DNA from: Allomeiothermus silvanus DSM 9946
GTDB lineage: Bacteria > Deinococcota > Deinococci > Deinococcales > Thermaceae
Assembly (NCBI RefSeq): GCF_000092125.1
Contig: NC_014212.1
Coordinates: forward strand, 2,252,001-2,316,000
Direction of reading: 5' to 3'
DNA length: 64,000 nt
The position numbers were made by a program, and so were the translations under genes. Shown piece after piece: positions 1 through 8,672 of the stretch (within the stretch, counting starts at the first letter, position 1; each line of letters begins with the position of its first letter). Below the pieces are notes generated by a model that saw nothing but the letters and a program-made list of their open reading frames with translations, had not been told where the DNA came from and ran no database searches.

Positions 1-73
1 GAGCGCGGATGGGCAAGAGTTCACCCACACCCTGGGCGAACTCCTCCCCCACGCCTTTCGCCTCGAGCCGTAA
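1..73 (+). CDS. C-terminal end of an unrecognised gene (partial)
   Basis: The window opens inside a reading frame starting at base 2 that ends at TAA 71-73; the visible tail reads SADGQEFTHTLGELLPHAFR and a few more residues. Codon use (GC-rich third positions, CTCGAG within CTC GAG) fits real coding sequence. Only 23 codons are visible, so I cannot name the family. It is followed by about 120 nt without a gene, then by the end of a convergent gene. Confidence 0.5.
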   Translation, partial: SADGQEFTHTLGELLPHAFRLEP

Positions 74-170
74 ACCTGGGAAGGAGGGAGCGAAGTCTTC
101 CCCCGCGATGAGCCCTTGCACTCATGCGGAGCATCCCCCACCCGGCAAGGGCGGAGGGAAGATCATGGGC

Positions 171-199
171 CTTTGGCGTTCAGCATTCAGCAGCGCCTA
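171..199. repeat. Short degenerate heptamer repeat
   Basis: Sequence reads in 7-nt steps (TTTGGCG TTCAGCA TTCAGCA). It belongs to the same 7-nt periodic class seen at several other gaps in the window and abuts the stop codon of the lipoprotein gene. Confidence 0.5.
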
Positions 200-973
200 G
201 CGCAAAAACCCCTCGAGCACCTGCACCACCGGGCGCTCGAGAATACCGGGGATGCGGGCCACCAGATTGGCCTGCACCTGCACGTTGCCCAAGCCAGGGA
301 ACCCCTGGATGCGGATGCTGAGTTCCCCACGGCTGGTATTGCCGGGGCGGGAGGCGATCTGAGCGTTGGCCTCTGCAACGTTCCGGCCCCCGATCAAAAG
401 CCGCACCGGACCCTCCAAGTTGAAGCCGATGGGGTTGGGGTTTTGGGTCTCGAGCACCAGCTTGAAGGTTCCATTCTCGAAGCGGATTTCTACTAACCGC
501 AAGGTGGGCGGGGTGAAGTTCAGGTTCACCGTCACATCGCGATCCACCAACGTAAAAGGGCCAATCGGCACGTTCACCGGGCCGACCCTAGCCTGCATCT
601 CCCCCTGCAGGCGGAAGCGGGTCGGCCGCCCCGAGACCAGCGAGGCCAAGGCCTGCACCCCCTGGGCGATGGGAAGGCGCAGGCGGGTCTGGGTCTCGCG
701 GGGAGTATTGCTGGGAAGCTCGAGGGCCGGGAGGGTCATGCTAAACCCGGCCCCGGCCAGTTCAGCGCTGAGGGTGCTATCCAGCAAGGGCAAGGTGAAG
801 CTATTGGGATTGGTGAGCCGCAGCCGAACGTCCAGATCAGCGAAGCCCGTGAAGGGGTCCAGGCTCACCAGGGAAAAGCTGACCAATTCAACCTGGGGCG
901 GCTGGGGTCGGGCCTGCTGGGGAACACAACCGGCGAGCAGTACCAGGGAAAGGAGAAGGACAAAGCGCTTCAT
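197..973 (-). CDS. LEA type 2-like (WHy domain) lipoprotein
   Basis: 258 aa. A lipoprotein signal peptide is clear: KR, a hydrophobic stretch, then lipobox LAGC with Cys at residue 16. The mature part has alternating beta-strand patterns such as FTGFADLDVRLRLTNPNSF and later VLETQNPNPIGFNLEGP, the NPN-containing pattern typical of LEA14/WHy (water stress and hypersensitive response) domains, and appears to hold two copies. Such domains are structural and non-enzymatic; in bacteria they are often membrane-anchored, with a suspected desiccation or envelope-stress role. It is monocistronic and convergent with the partial gene at the left edge. The family call rests on motif memory only. Confidence 0.65.
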   Translation of the reverse strand: MKRFVLLLSLVLLAGCVPQQARPQPPQVELVSFSLVSLDPFTGFADLDVRLRLTNPNSFTLPLLDSTLSAELAGAGFSMTLPALELPSNTPRETQTRLRLPIAQGVQALASLVSGRPTRFRLQGEMQARVGPVNVPIGPFTLVDRDVTVNLNFTPPTLRLVEIRFENGTFKLVLETQNPNPIGFNLEGPVRLLIGGRNVAEANAQIASRPGNTSRGELSIRIQGFPGLGNVQVQANLVARIPGILERPVVQVLEGFLR

Positions 974-1071
974 GGCAGCCAGTGTATCGCGATTGGGAGC
1001 TCGAGGTTCTTCAGATGGGCTAAATAATCAAGAGGAGCGCATCCACCCTCGCCTTCCACCGCTCTGGAAGG

Positions 1072-1935
1072 CTAGCCAACCAACCAACCTTCTGCCCGCA
1101 AATCCTCCAGAAGCGGCTTGAAAGCCGCCCAGTAGGGGCTCTCTTGGGGATAGGGCGGACGCGGATATCCAGCGGGAAGTCCGATGTAGCGCATGGCCTG
1201 CTTGAGGAGGACAAATCCCCCCTGACCCAGCACCCGCCCAAAGGGCTCGAGCCTGGCCTGTAACCGCTGGGCCTCGGCCACATTGCCCGCTCGCCAGGCT
1301 GTGAGGAGCGCCTTATAAGCCTTAGGAGCCAGATTCGCGGCAGCTAAGATGCCCCCCTTGGCTCCCAGGGCCAAAGCAGCGGCGAAGGTGGGGGCGTGAC
1401 CGGTGTAAACCGAAAGTTCGAGCCGGTTGGCTTGGTAAAAGGCCAACCGGGCCATCTCCCCGCTCGAGTCCTTGAGCCCAGTGATGCCCGGGTGACGGGC
1501 AGCCTCTGCGACCACGGGCAGGGGCAAGTCCGCCTTGGTGTTCTGCGGAACGTGGTAGAGCCAGACCTCCGGGCCGCCCGCGTCGGCTAGGGCAGTAAAG
1601 TAGCACAGCAAGCCTTCATTCCCGGTGCTGGCGGCGTAATAGCGAGGCGGGGTGGCGAGAACCCTCTTGGCCCCTACGATCTGCGCCTGCTGGAGGGCTT
1701 CCAGGGCTTGGGGGATCGTCTCCTCCATCAACCCAACCATAGGAGGTTTTTGGGGTTTCTGAACCTCGAGCCCGCGAATGCGCTCGGCGGGGGTCAGGTG
1801 AACCCCTTCGCCGTTGGAGCCGTAGAAGAGGATACCGTCCACATGGGGCTCGAGGGCTTGGGCCAGGTCGCGAAAAGCTTCCGCGTCGAGCCGGCCCTGG
1901 GCATCGAAGGGGGTGGGGATGGGGGGCATGATCAT
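1072..1935 (-). CDS. Dihydrodipicolinate synthase-family aldolase/lyase
   Basis: 287 aa from ATG 1935, the usual DapA-family length. An AAGGAG ribosome binding site lies nine bases upstream, so I prefer this start over longer readings. The TIM-barrel family motifs are visible: FYGSNGEG around residues 37-44 (the GTTGE-like carboxylate-binding loop, here GSNGE), Tyr127 in LYHVP, and the Schiff-base Lys155 in TGLKDSSGE. DapA itself has GTTGE, so this is more likely a pyruvate-dependent aldolase, sugar-acid dehydratase or similar paralogue than lysine-pathway DapA. It overlaps the upstream membrane-protein gene by four bases (ATGA), indicating translational coupling, and would share that gene's candidate GntR-type operator. 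Confidence 0.8.
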   Translation of the reverse strand: MIMPPIPTPFDAQGRLDAEAFRDLAQALEPHVDGILFYGSNGEGVHLTPAERIRGLEVQKPQKPPMVGLMEETIPQALEALQQAQIVGAKRVLATPPRYYAASTGNEGLLCYFTALADAGGPEVWLYHVPQNTKADLPLPVVAEAARHPGITGLKDSSGEMARLAFYQANRLELSVYTGHAPTFAAALALGAKGGILAAANLAPKAYKALLTAWRAGNVAEAQRLQARLEPFGRVLGQGGFVLLKQAMRYIGLPAGYPRPPYPQESPYWAAFKPLLEDLRAEGWLVG

Positions 1936-4064
1936 ACTGTGCTTCTCCTTGCGTAGCGTAAGGCCCAGGATAAAAGATGGACCACCAACGCGGCAATGAG
2001 CCCGTACATCCCGCGCACATCCCCCTGATACCAGGCCCAGGCTCCCACCCCCACCCCCACCAGGATGAGCACCCCCCAGCCGTGACCATACCAGGGCGAG
2101 CCCGGAAAGACGAGCTGCACCCATCGCTTCCAACCGCGGTGGGCAGGGGCGTTGCGCGGGCGGGGGATGAGAAAGCTCAAGAGGTGGTAGAGCATTACCA
2201 GCAGAAAAAGAAGCGCACTCCCCCAGGCCACCCACTCCCGGTCCCACAAAGGCAGCGCCGTCCAAGTGTGCAAGAAGTCGTGCTGCAAAGCCTGGGCCGA
2301 AGATTGCAAGAGGGCAATCCAGATGAGGCGGGGGGTGGGTACCCCCTCTCGGGGCACCCCGGCTTCGCGGTAGATGCTGGTCCAGAAGTCGCCGCCTAAC
2401 CCCAAGGCTTCGCGGGCGGGGGCGTAGCCGGGGGCGATCTGGTAGGCGCGCTTGAGGTCTTGTGGGTCGCCCTGGTTCACCAATACGAAGGCCCAGGGCG
2501 GTGCGTTCTTCAGCAGACGCCGGGCCTGTTCGGGATTGTCGGTCTTGAGGCTGTAGCCAAGCAGGGCGTCCACTACTGGGGTAGAACTCGTGGAAAGGGC
2601 CCGTAGAGCCTCCTGGGCAGCCTGGGAGCGCAGCGTGCCCCGCGAGAAAGCGTCCTGTACGTAGATTTGTTCAACTCTCGAGGCTAACCCCGCCAGTAGC
2701 AAGCTCCCTCCAGCCAAGACGAAAAGCAGGGCGAAAAGCAACCGCTCTCCAAAGGAAGCATAAGCCAGCACGGTGTGACGCAGCCGAAGTAGGGGGTTGC
2801 GCAGCCAGGAGAGCAGCCACCCGCCCTGACCTCTCAGATCACGAGTCTGATTGGGCAGATAGATCAAGAGCAAATACACGGCCAGGATCGCATAGAGAAT
2901 CACCGCCATCCAGGCCCAGGCCTTGGCTGTGACCGCTGAGAACGGCACTGACCAGGCCTCCAGTTGCCGCAGCACCACCCGGTAGCGTTCGGCCAGGTCC
3001 GGGCGCCTCTGAGCCTCGAGCCAGTCAGCTTGCTCAGCGAAGAGGAGGCGCGAGCCAGGAAACTGCGGCATGTACTTGAGGAAGAAGTCCGACCAAGCTA
3101 GGCTGGCCTCGAGCCCTTGCCGCCGCATAGTGGAGACTTGAGCTGCCCAAGGCGTGAGCCAGCGCATGAGGGCAGAGCCACCCCAACGCAGTTCAGGTCG
3201 GTGTCCGCGAGCTAGCAGGTCTTTGCCGGTGGCCTCGAGGTCAGCTGGGGTGATTTCCTCGGGGGCGGTAGCGAAGTAGGCCCAGTAAGGTCGGGGCCCG
3301 TTCAGGGCCGGATCCAAGGCCAAGGCCCCTTGAGCCTTCAGGTGCTCGCGGTAGTCGCGGATTACCGCCAGGCTATCCCAGGAGCCTTCGTAGGGCCGCC
3401 CGCCCAGCTGGGTAAGCGGCAGCCTCAGGCCATTGGCGAGCTGCACTGCCGGTTCGGGGTCGGTCTCCAATGCCTTCACCTCGGCTGGAGGATAGTAGTG
3501 GGCCACTACCGCCGGGCGGGTCAGGTCGATCTCCAGTACCAGCGGCCCTTGGTAAATAAAGGCATGGGTCCCGAGCACTTTAGGCGGCGACCACTGGCCA
3601 CGCAAGGGCAACTTCCAGTTGCCCACCGCTAAGCCGTCGGCGGATAACACCGGCGAGGTTATCTCCTGAGGGGTAGCCGGGCCTTGGGGGGGTTGGGTCG
3701 CAGCCAAAACCTGGGTTTGGGCCTCGAGGATGCGCCCGTTTATGCTTACCCGAAGGCGGTACGGGCCGGGGACGGTAGGCGTAAAGCTGGACTTGAAACC
3801 TCCCTGTTGGGCTTGCACGTTGAGCTGTTGGACACCACTAGGTCCTTGAATCTCCAGGGAGTAGTTCCCTGGGGGAAACTGCTGACCAGAAAACTCGAGC
3901 GCCTGTCCCACGCGCCCCTCGGCGGGCAGGTTCAAGCTTTGCCCGAGCGCCACGCCAAGCAGCAGGACAAAGACCAACGTCAAACTCCGCGCTGGCCTTT
4001 GCCAAGAAAACCCGCCCCGGTGGTGCTGCTGGGGAGGGCGTGTAGCTGATGTTGTATACAACAT
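1932..4064 (-). CDS. Large membrane protein with N-terminal Ig-like domain, unknown function
   Basis: 710 aa. After a basic N-terminus a signal-like segment (LTLVFVLLLGVALGQ, about residues 29-43) leads to a beta-rich domain of roughly 80 residues resembling an Ig or Big-like fold, then a long soluble region. Several transmembrane helices follow: about 385-405 (MAVILYAILAVYLLLIYL), about 440-465, about 600-620, and two near the end. I recognise no enzyme motif. ATG 4064 has a good -10 (TAGAAT) six bases upstream, which suits leaderless translation; a TTG further in (giving VFVLLLG...) is the alternative. It forms a two-gene operon with the downstream aldolase. Confidence 0.6.
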   Translation of the reverse strand: MLYTTSATRPPQQHHRGGFSWQRPARSLTLVFVLLLGVALGQSLNLPAEGRVGQALEFSGQQFPPGNYSLEIQGPSGVQQLNVQAQQGGFKSSFTPTVPGPYRLRVSINGRILEAQTQVLAATQPPQGPATPQEITSPVLSADGLAVGNWKLPLRGQWSPPKVLGTHAFIYQGPLVLEIDLTRPAVVAHYYPPAEVKALETDPEPAVQLANGLRLPLTQLGGRPYEGSWDSLAVIRDYREHLKAQGALALDPALNGPRPYWAYFATAPEEITPADLEATGKDLLARGHRPELRWGGSALMRWLTPWAAQVSTMRRQGLEASLAWSDFFLKYMPQFPGSRLLFAEQADWLEAQRRPDLAERYRVVLRQLEAWSVPFSAVTAKAWAWMAVILYAILAVYLLLIYLPNQTRDLRGQGGWLLSWLRNPLLRLRHTVLAYASFGERLLFALLFVLAGGSLLLAGLASRVEQIYVQDAFSRGTLRSQAAQEALRALSTSSTPVVDALLGYSLKTDNPEQARRLLKNAPPWAFVLVNQGDPQDLKRAYQIAPGYAPAREALGLGGDFWTSIYREAGVPREGVPTPRLIWIALLQSSAQALQHDFLHTWTALPLWDREWVAWGSALLFLLVMLYHLLSFLIPRPRNAPAHRGWKRWVQLVFPGSPWYGHGWGVLILVGVGVGAWAWYQGDVRGMYGLIAALVVHLLSWALRYARRSTV
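4049..4064. promoter_or_regulatory. Perfect 16-bp palindrome, candidate FadR/FCD-type GntR operator
   Basis: ATGTTGTATACAACAT is a perfect palindrome whose centre TTGTATACAA matches the TNGT-AC-NA half-site pattern of the FadR/FCD branch of GntR regulators. It begins exactly at the proposed leaderless start (+1) of the membrane protein/aldolase operon, where a bound repressor would block initiation. No GntR gene is in the window. Confidence 0.6.
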
Positions 4065-4070
4065 GCGCCC

Positions 4071-4076
4071 ATTCTA
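4071..4076 (-). promoter_or_regulatory. -10 element of the membrane protein/aldolase operon
   Basis: Read on the minus strand this is TAGAAT, followed by six bases and ATG 4064, the spacing of leaderless promoters in Deinococcus-Thermus bacteria. I see no convincing -35. Confidence 0.5.
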
Positions 4077-4284
4077 ACTCTAGCCTCGAGGTTGGGGCAG
4101 CGTCGCAGGCGGTTACCCGGCTACCGGCTGGCCGTGACCTACAATCCACTGTTGGACGCTCAAGCAACCACCTTTACGGTATCGGTGCAGCTTGGGCCGG
4201 AACCTCCGAGCGGCGGGGTGAGGGTCGCGTTCACGCTGTTCCCTGAATGAAAATGGCAGGCCAACCCCATCTGAGCCCGTGACC

Positions 4285-4313
4285 TAAACAGCCCTTTGGG
4301 ACCGGAGTATAAT
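4285..4313 (+). promoter_or_regulatory. greA promoter (-35 TAAACA, 17 bp, -10 TATAAT)
   Basis: A perfect TATAAT at 4308-4313 lies 17 bp after TAAACA at 4285-4290. Transcription would start near 4320 and give a leader of about 85 nt, containing a possible hairpin (GTAGGCC paired with GGCTAC at about 4361-4383), before the greA ribosome binding site. The rest of the 4065-4404 gap holds nothing else I can support. Confidence 0.7.
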
Positions 4314-4404
4314 CAGGGTACTGGCCTTTGGGCTGGTGTTTGTTTTTTGTGCTGAGAGGGGTAGGCCAACCGCAAAAGGCTACACCCAACAAGGAGAGAT
4401 GGAA

Positions 4405-4884
4405 ATGTCGCAGAATAAACCGGTCTACCTGACCGCTGAAGGCTTGAAGCGTTTGCAGGATGAGCTAACTACCCTCAAGACGGTCAAGCGCCAGGAGATC
4501 GCTGCTGCTTTTGAACAAGCCATAGAAGAGGGCGACCTGCGCGAAAACGCCGGTTACGATGAGGCCCGGCGGGCGCAGTGGGACAACGACCGGCGCATCA
4601 GCGAACTCGAGAGCATCCTGGCTCGGGCAGTAGTGGTGGAAGCGGGCAACGGCACCCCGCTAGAGGTGGGCTTAGGGGTGAGCGTAGAACTCGAGACCGA
4701 CACCGGGGCCCGCATGAGCCTGACCATAGTAGGAAGCCACGAAGCCGATGTCTTCAACGGCAAAATCTCTAACGAATCGCCTATGGGCCAGCGCCTAATG
4801 GGCAAAAAGGTGGGGGATCGGGTGGAGTACCCTAGCCCCAAGGGCGTGCAAAGCTACACCATCGTGGAGTTATCTTATAAGTAG
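4405..4884 (+). CDS. greA: Transcription elongation factor GreA
   Basis: 159 aa from ATG 4405, chosen because AAGGAG (4391-4396) sits eight bases upstream; an ATG at 4399 is too close to it. The protein rescues backtracked RNA polymerase by stimulating transcript cleavage in the secondary channel. The N-terminal coiled coil carries the tip motif EEGDLRENAGYDEARRAQ, with the conserved acidic D and E that chelate the catalytic Mg2+, so it should be cleavage-competent. The C-terminal globular domain ends with the family's SPMGQRLMGKKVGD and Y-x-I-V-E strand. A Gfh1-type antagonist is encoded 2.6 kb away. Confidence 0.95.
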   Translation: MSQNKPVYLTAEGLKRLQDELTTLKTVKRQEIAAAFEQAIEEGDLRENAGYDEARRAQWDNDRRISELESILARAVVVEAGNGTPLEVGLGVSVELETDTGARMSLTIVGSHEADVFNGKISNESPMGQRLMGKKVGDRVEYPSPKGVQSYTIVELSYK

Positions 4885-4904
4885 GTGACGGCTCGCCCGT
4901 TACC
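4884..4904. terminator. Short hairpin between convergent greA and CDF genes
   Basis: GGTGACGG (4884-4891) pairs with CCGTTACC (4897-4904), one G-U pair, around CTCGC. It overlaps both stop regions. There is no T tract, so it may be a weak bidirectional terminator or only a stabilising 3' hairpin. Confidence 0.4.
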
Positions 4905-5808
4905 TCGAGCGCACCACAAACCCGCTGTGCTTAGCCTTCCACTCCGGCTCCACGTGGATGGTCACCTGCACTCCGGGAACCCGCTCGCGTAAGCCTTCCT
5001 CAAGCCGATCGCAGATGCGGTGGGCGTCCTCGACGGTGAGCGACCCCGGCACTACCAGGTGAAACTCCACGAAGGTGCGCGGCCCCGCGCGCCGGCTCCT
5101 GAGATCGTGCACCTCGAGCACTTTGCCATCTGTTTGCCAATGCTTGAGGTAACTGCGAATCACCTCCTGCAGCTGGCCCATCTGGGCTTCCGGTAGGGCC
5201 TCGTCCATCAGCCCGCCCACCGAATCCCGCACCAATCGCCACCCAATCCACAGGATGTTAACCGCTACCGCTATCGCCAGGAGGGGATCCAACACCCACC
5301 AACCGGTGAGCCAGGCCAGGCTCACCCCCACCAGCACCCCTAGCGAGGTGAGCACGTCGGTGAGGAGGTGCTGCCCGTCCGCCACTAGGGCAGGTGAGCG
5401 GTGCGCATGGCCGCTACGGATCAAGAACCAGGCCAGGCCGCCGTTGAGCGCCGAAGCTCCTACCGAGAGCAAAAGCCCCAAACCCACACTCTGTGGCGGC
5501 GCTGGAGAAAACAGCTTATGCCAAGCCTGGCTCACAATGGTGATAGCAGCCAAGGAGATCAGAATGCCCTCGAGCACCGCCGAAAAATACTCCGCCTTGG
5601 TGTGGCCGTAGGGATGGTTGGCATCGGGCGGGCGCTTGGAGACCCCCACCGCGATGAGGGCCGCGCCTGCCGCTACGATGTTGACTACAGACTCGAGGGC
5701 ATCAGAGTAGAGCGCCACTGAGCCGGTGAGCCCAAACGCCAGCCACTTTAGCCCGAAGACCCCGATGCCCACGATGAGGCTGAGGCGGGCAGCAGCAACA
5801 GGAGTCAT
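4900..5808 (-). CDS. Cation diffusion facilitator family metal exporter
   Basis: 302 aa from ATG 5808, which has GGGAG five bases upstream; the ATG seven codons earlier has none. CDF proteins export Zn2+, Fe2+, Mn2+ or similar ions from the cytoplasm in exchange for H+. About six membrane helices are visible. The helix 2 signature SDALESVVN and helix 5 GQHLLTD (HxxxD) supply metal ligands, followed by the HPYGH loop between helices 2 and 3. The cytoplasmic C-terminal ferredoxin-like domain (from about residue 205) shows VHDLRSRRAGP and HICDRLEE-like helices and ends with TIHVEPEW. The metal cannot be inferred. The gene stands alone, convergent with greA. Confidence 0.9.
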   Translation of the reverse strand: MTPVAAARLSLIVGIGVFGLKWLAFGLTGSVALYSDALESVVNIVAAGAALIAVGVSKRPPDANHPYGHTKAEYFSAVLEGILISLAAITIVSQAWHKLFSPAPPQSVGLGLLLSVGASALNGGLAWFLIRSGHAHRSPALVADGQHLLTDVLTSLGVLVGVSLAWLTGWWVLDPLLAIAVAVNILWIGWRLVRDSVGGLMDEALPEAQMGQLQEVIRSYLKHWQTDGKVLEVHDLRSRRAGPRTFVEFHLVVPGSLTVEDAHRICDRLEEGLRERVPGVQVTIHVEPEWKAKHSGFVVRSR

Positions 5809-5888
5809 AGGGGCTCCCGCTGCGGCCATTCAGTGAGGCCCGATTCTTGCGGCTCTTTCCAGCTCTTGAACAACCTCACCCCTCTAGT

Positions 5889-7400
5889 CTATGCCTCGAC
5901 CTCTTCCCCGTTGTCCTCTTCCTCACCTGACTTGCGCGGTTTGAGGAGGGGGAACAGGATCACATCGCGAATGCTGTGCTGGTCGGTGAGGAGCATAGTC
6001 AACCGGTCAATCCCCAAGCCCATCCCAGCGGCGGGGGGCATCCCGTACTCCAGGGCCAGCAGAAAGTCCTCGTCTTGCTCTGGCTCCTCTTCATCTCCAG
6101 CCTGCCGGCGGGCACTTTGTTCCTCAAAGCGCTTGCGCTGATCGAGGGCGTCGTTGAGTTCAGAGTAGATGGGGGAGATTTCGAAGCCCGCCACGTACAA
6201 ATCAGCCCGCTCGGTGAGGTTGGCCTTGGCCGGGTCACGGTGGCGCTTGACCAAGGGGCTGATCGCCAACGGAACATCCATCACGAAGGTGGGCTGGATC
6301 AAGGTAGGCTCCACGTATTCGCCAAAGAGCTTATCCAAGAGTTTATAACTGGGTACGCTCCGCATCTCGGGGTGCTTGCTGTCGGCGAACTGGCGCAGCC
6401 GCTCTAAGTCGGTAGGGTCAAAGTCCAACCCGGCTTTCTCCTTGAGCGTGCCCACAAAGTCAATGCGGCGAAAGGGCGTGGCGAAGTCGATTTCGTGCTC
6501 GCCGTAGCGGATCTTGGTGGTTCCATGAATGCTCGCTACCATCCCCGAAAGCATGTCCTCGACTAGGGCCATCATGTCGGTGTAGTCGGCGTAGGCCCAG
6601 TAGGCCTCGAGCATGGTGAACTCGGGGTTGTGCTTGTGCGAGATGCCCTCGTTGCGGTAGTTGCGTCCGATCTCGAAAACCTTTTCGAAGCCGCCCACCA
6701 AAAGCCGCTTGAGGTGTAGCTCGAGGGCAATCCGGAGGTAAAACTCGTGGTTCAGGGCGTTGTGGTAGGTCTTGAACGGTCTGGCCTCGGTGCCTCCTGC
6801 CACTACCTGCAAGGTGGGCCCTTCCACCTCCAAGAAACCGCGGTCCGTGAGGTAATCGCGGATGTAGCGGGTGACCCGCGAGCGGATGCGAAATACCTCG
6901 CGCACCTCAGGGTTTTGGATCAGGTCCAAGTAGCGTTGGCGGTAGCGGGTCTCCAAGTCTTTGATGCCGTGCCACTTGTCGGGTAGCGGATGCAGCGACT
7001 TGACCAGCGGCAACCAGCGCTCCACCTTGATGGTGACCTCGCCGGTCTTGGTAACAAACACCGTTCCCTCCACCCCCACGATGTCTCCGATGTCGAGCTT
7101 TTTCAACAAATCATAGCGCTCGGTGAGGTCGCGGGCCAGATAGATTTGGATACGCCCGGACTCGTCTTGGAGGTGGGCAAAGCTGGCCTTGCCCATATGC
7201 CGGAAGGTCATCAAGCGGCCCGCCATCCGTACCTTTTCGCCCGGGAACTCCTGACCCGGTTGGGGTTCGGGGTGCGCGGCTAGGATCTGCGCGGCGCTAT
7301 GGGTTTTGTCGTAGCGGTAGGGGAAGGGCTCAAAGCCGGCTTCCACCAAAGCCTTAAGGTTTGCTAATCGCTGCCGGGTCTGTTCACTGTGCTCGAGCAT
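5889..7400 (-). CDS. lysS: Lysyl-tRNA synthetase, class II
   Basis: 503 aa from ATG 7400, preceded by GGGAG. It charges tRNA-Lys in the cytoplasm. An N-terminal OB-fold anticodon-binding domain (about residues 45-150, with [21 protein letters not shown]) precedes the class II catalytic core: motif 1 around [20 protein letters not shown], motif 2 around [21 protein letters not shown], and motif 3 [15 protein letters not shown] near the C-terminus. The tail is acidic (EEEDNGEE). It is followed downstream by the CDF gene and preceded by gfh1 on the same strand, with a repeat-rich 72-bp gap between. Confidence 0.97.
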   Translation of the reverse strand: MLEHSEQTRQRLANLKALVEAGFEPFPYRYDKTHSAAQILAAHPEPQPGQEFPGEKVRMAGRLMTFRHMGKASFAHLQDESGRIQIYLARDLTERYDLLKKLDIGDIVGVEGTVFVTKTGEVTIKVERWLPLVKSLHPLPDKWHGIKDLETRYRQRYLDLIQNPEVREVFRIRSRVTRYIRDYLTDRGFLEVEGPTLQVVAGGTEARPFKTYHNALNHEFYLRIALELHLKRLLVGGFEKVFEIGRNYRNEGISHKHNPEFTMLEAYWAYADYTDMMALVEDMLSGMVASIHGTTKIRYGEHEIDFATPFRRIDFVGTLKEKAGLDFDPTDLERLRQFADSKHPEMRSVPSYKLLDKLFGEYVEPTLIQPTFVMDVPLAISPLVKRHRDPAKANLTERADLYVAGFEISPIYSELNDALDQRKRFEEQSARRQAGDEEEPEQDEDFLLALEYGMPPAAGMGLGIDRLTMLLTDQHSIRDVILFPLLKPRKSGEEEDNGEEVEA

Positions 7401-7417
7401 ATGTCTCCCAAGAATAA

Positions 7418-7480
7418 ACGCCAAACGCTCTGGGAGTCTTCGGGCGTTCGGCGTTTAGCCTTTGGCGTTTGGCTAGTTTC
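7418..7480. repeat. Heptamer-periodic repeat between gfh1 and lysS
   Basis: The segment reads GCGTTCG GCGTTTA GCCTTTG GCGTTTG in 7-nt steps; its left edge (GCCAAACGC) can pair with its right edge (GCGTTTGGC), so the gfh1 transcript could form a hairpin here. Confidence 0.5.
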
Positions 7481-7949
7481 TGACCGAAATCACCTCAAAC
7501 TCACGGTGACCTTTGGGGGTCTCCAGATGCACTGTCTCCCCCAATTTTCGGCCCAAGAGGGCTTTACCCATGGGCGACTCGTCGGAGATCTTCATAGGGT
7601 TCTCCAGCACGCTGGCCTCGGCAGGAGCCACTACCTGGACTTCCATCTGCTCCCCTTTGCCCTCTCGAGCCTTGAGGGTGACGATAGCCCCCAAGGTCAC
7701 CACCCCTTTTTCCTGGGCTCCTTCAATCACCACCGCTCGCGACAAGGTATCCTCGAGCGAATCAATTCGGGCCTCGATACGGGCTTTCTCCCGCTTGGCG
7801 TCCTCCAAGCCCGAGTCGTCATAGTCGTCGGAGGACTCCATCAGTTCCTGTAAAATGCGGGTTGCATCTTGTAGGCGAGCGCGTTCTTGCTCGAGTTCCC
7901 GCTTGAGCCGTTCATACCCGTCGCGGGTCAGCCTGATTTCACGTGCCAT
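7473..7949 (-). CDS. gfh1: Gfh1-type GreA-like factor (anti-Gre)
   Basis: 158 aa, the same length and two-domain layout as GreA, but the coiled-coil tip reads ESSDDYDDSGLE in place of GreA's GDLxEN. This DDYDD cluster is the hallmark of Thermus Gfh1, which enters the RNA polymerase secondary channel and inhibits elongation and transcript cleavage rather than promoting it (established for Thermus). The C-terminal domain ends SPMGKALLGRKLGETVHLET, as in Gfh1 and GreA. It lies upstream of lysS on the same strand and probably has its own promoter. I am confident because the tip motif is distinctive. Confidence 0.93.
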   Translation of the reverse strand: MAREIRLTRDGYERLKRELEQERARLQDATRILQELMESSDDYDDSGLEDAKREKARIEARIDSLEDTLSRAVVIEGAQEKGVVTLGAIVTLKAREGKGEQMEVQVVAPAEASVLENPMKISDESPMGKALLGRKLGETVHLETPKGHREFEVISVRN

Positions 7950-8145
7950 CGTCCCTCCAACTAAGAAGCCCCATCCGCTGGGGCCTGATGCGCCTTGCAG
8001 TTAAGGCACAGGCAAAGTAACCGTTTGGCCTCTCATCGCTGTTTCGGCGAAAGACAACGCAAACCGGCAAAGCAATCCTAAGGCAGTATAGTACACCTTC
8101 GGACCCAGAATGCCTAGCCGATCCAAAACCCGAAGGTCCGCGTCC

Positions 8146-8531
8146 TCAGCCCGCCGACTCGCCTGGCGAGGAAACCCCAGCCCGCAGCAGGATCTCGCGC
8201 AGCCGCCCGGGTCTGGCCAGTTCGCGGCAAGCATCGGTGTTCGCGCATAGGGTAAGGTAGCGGAAGTGCCGCCCCCCTGCCCTACCGGATGCCGCACGAA
8301 TTGCGCGGCCGAGCGGGATAGCTGGCGCAGACAAGCTTCGCAGAGCACCGGGGCCAGGGAAGCGGTATCCTCGAGCGGCTCCAAAACCAGGTGGAGGGGC
8401 TCTTCGGAGATGTGTACCCGCCCCTCCACGTCTCGGTAGTAGAGTACCTCCCCGAGCGGCAAAAGCTCTGGGGAGGTTCCGGGAAACAGCTCGAGGATCA
8501 ACTCCCGTTCGTCAAAGCTTTGCTTGGCCAT
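8146..8531 (-). pseudogene. Conserved-looking small protein interrupted by a G-run frameshift
   Basis: From ATG 8531 the frame encodes a plausible start (MAKQSFDERELILELFPGTS) with a two-cysteine motif CEACLRQL at about residues 63-70. Past a run of six G on the minus strand (about 8271-8276) the coding character moves to another frame, where GRHFRYLTLCANTDACRELA and RLREILLRAG look protein-like, with two more cysteines, and stop at 8146. Adding one G to the run joins the two halves into about 129 aa with a CxxC...C....C pattern that could bind zinc. As read, the original frame instead runs on to 8001 with unlikely sequence. The cause may be a true mutation, slippage at the G-run or a sequencing error. 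Function unknown. Confidence 0.55.
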
Positions 8532-8661
8532 AGTTGACCCAGGATAACACTGCCTTTACCTCAACGTGACAGGATAGGACTTTAGAGGTGCGGCAAAGGG
8601 GCTCGAGGCCGCTTTGGCAGCAAAAACGGTAGTGCTTCGTACAATATAAATTTGTAGCTGC

Positions 8662-8667
8662 CATAAT
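8662..8667 (+). promoter_or_regulatory. -10 element of the marR-efflux operon
   Basis: CATAAT lies five bases before ATG 8673 with no ribosome binding site, the spacing of leaderless transcription. The surrounding AT-rich stretch (about 8637-8672) is unusual for this region and is a likely site for MarR autoregulation. Confidence 0.5.
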
Positions 8668-8672
8668 ATTTG

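Noticed and set aside
4049-4246. Plus-strand open frame beginning in the palindrome
   Set aside because: The palindrome creates an ATG on both strands. The plus-strand product has no plausible composition and no ribosome binding site.
4361-4398. CTGAGAGGGG in the greA leader as a TPP riboswitch start
   Set aside because: Only the short CTGAGA string matches. The other conserved TPP elements are missing and the gene is unrelated to thiamine.
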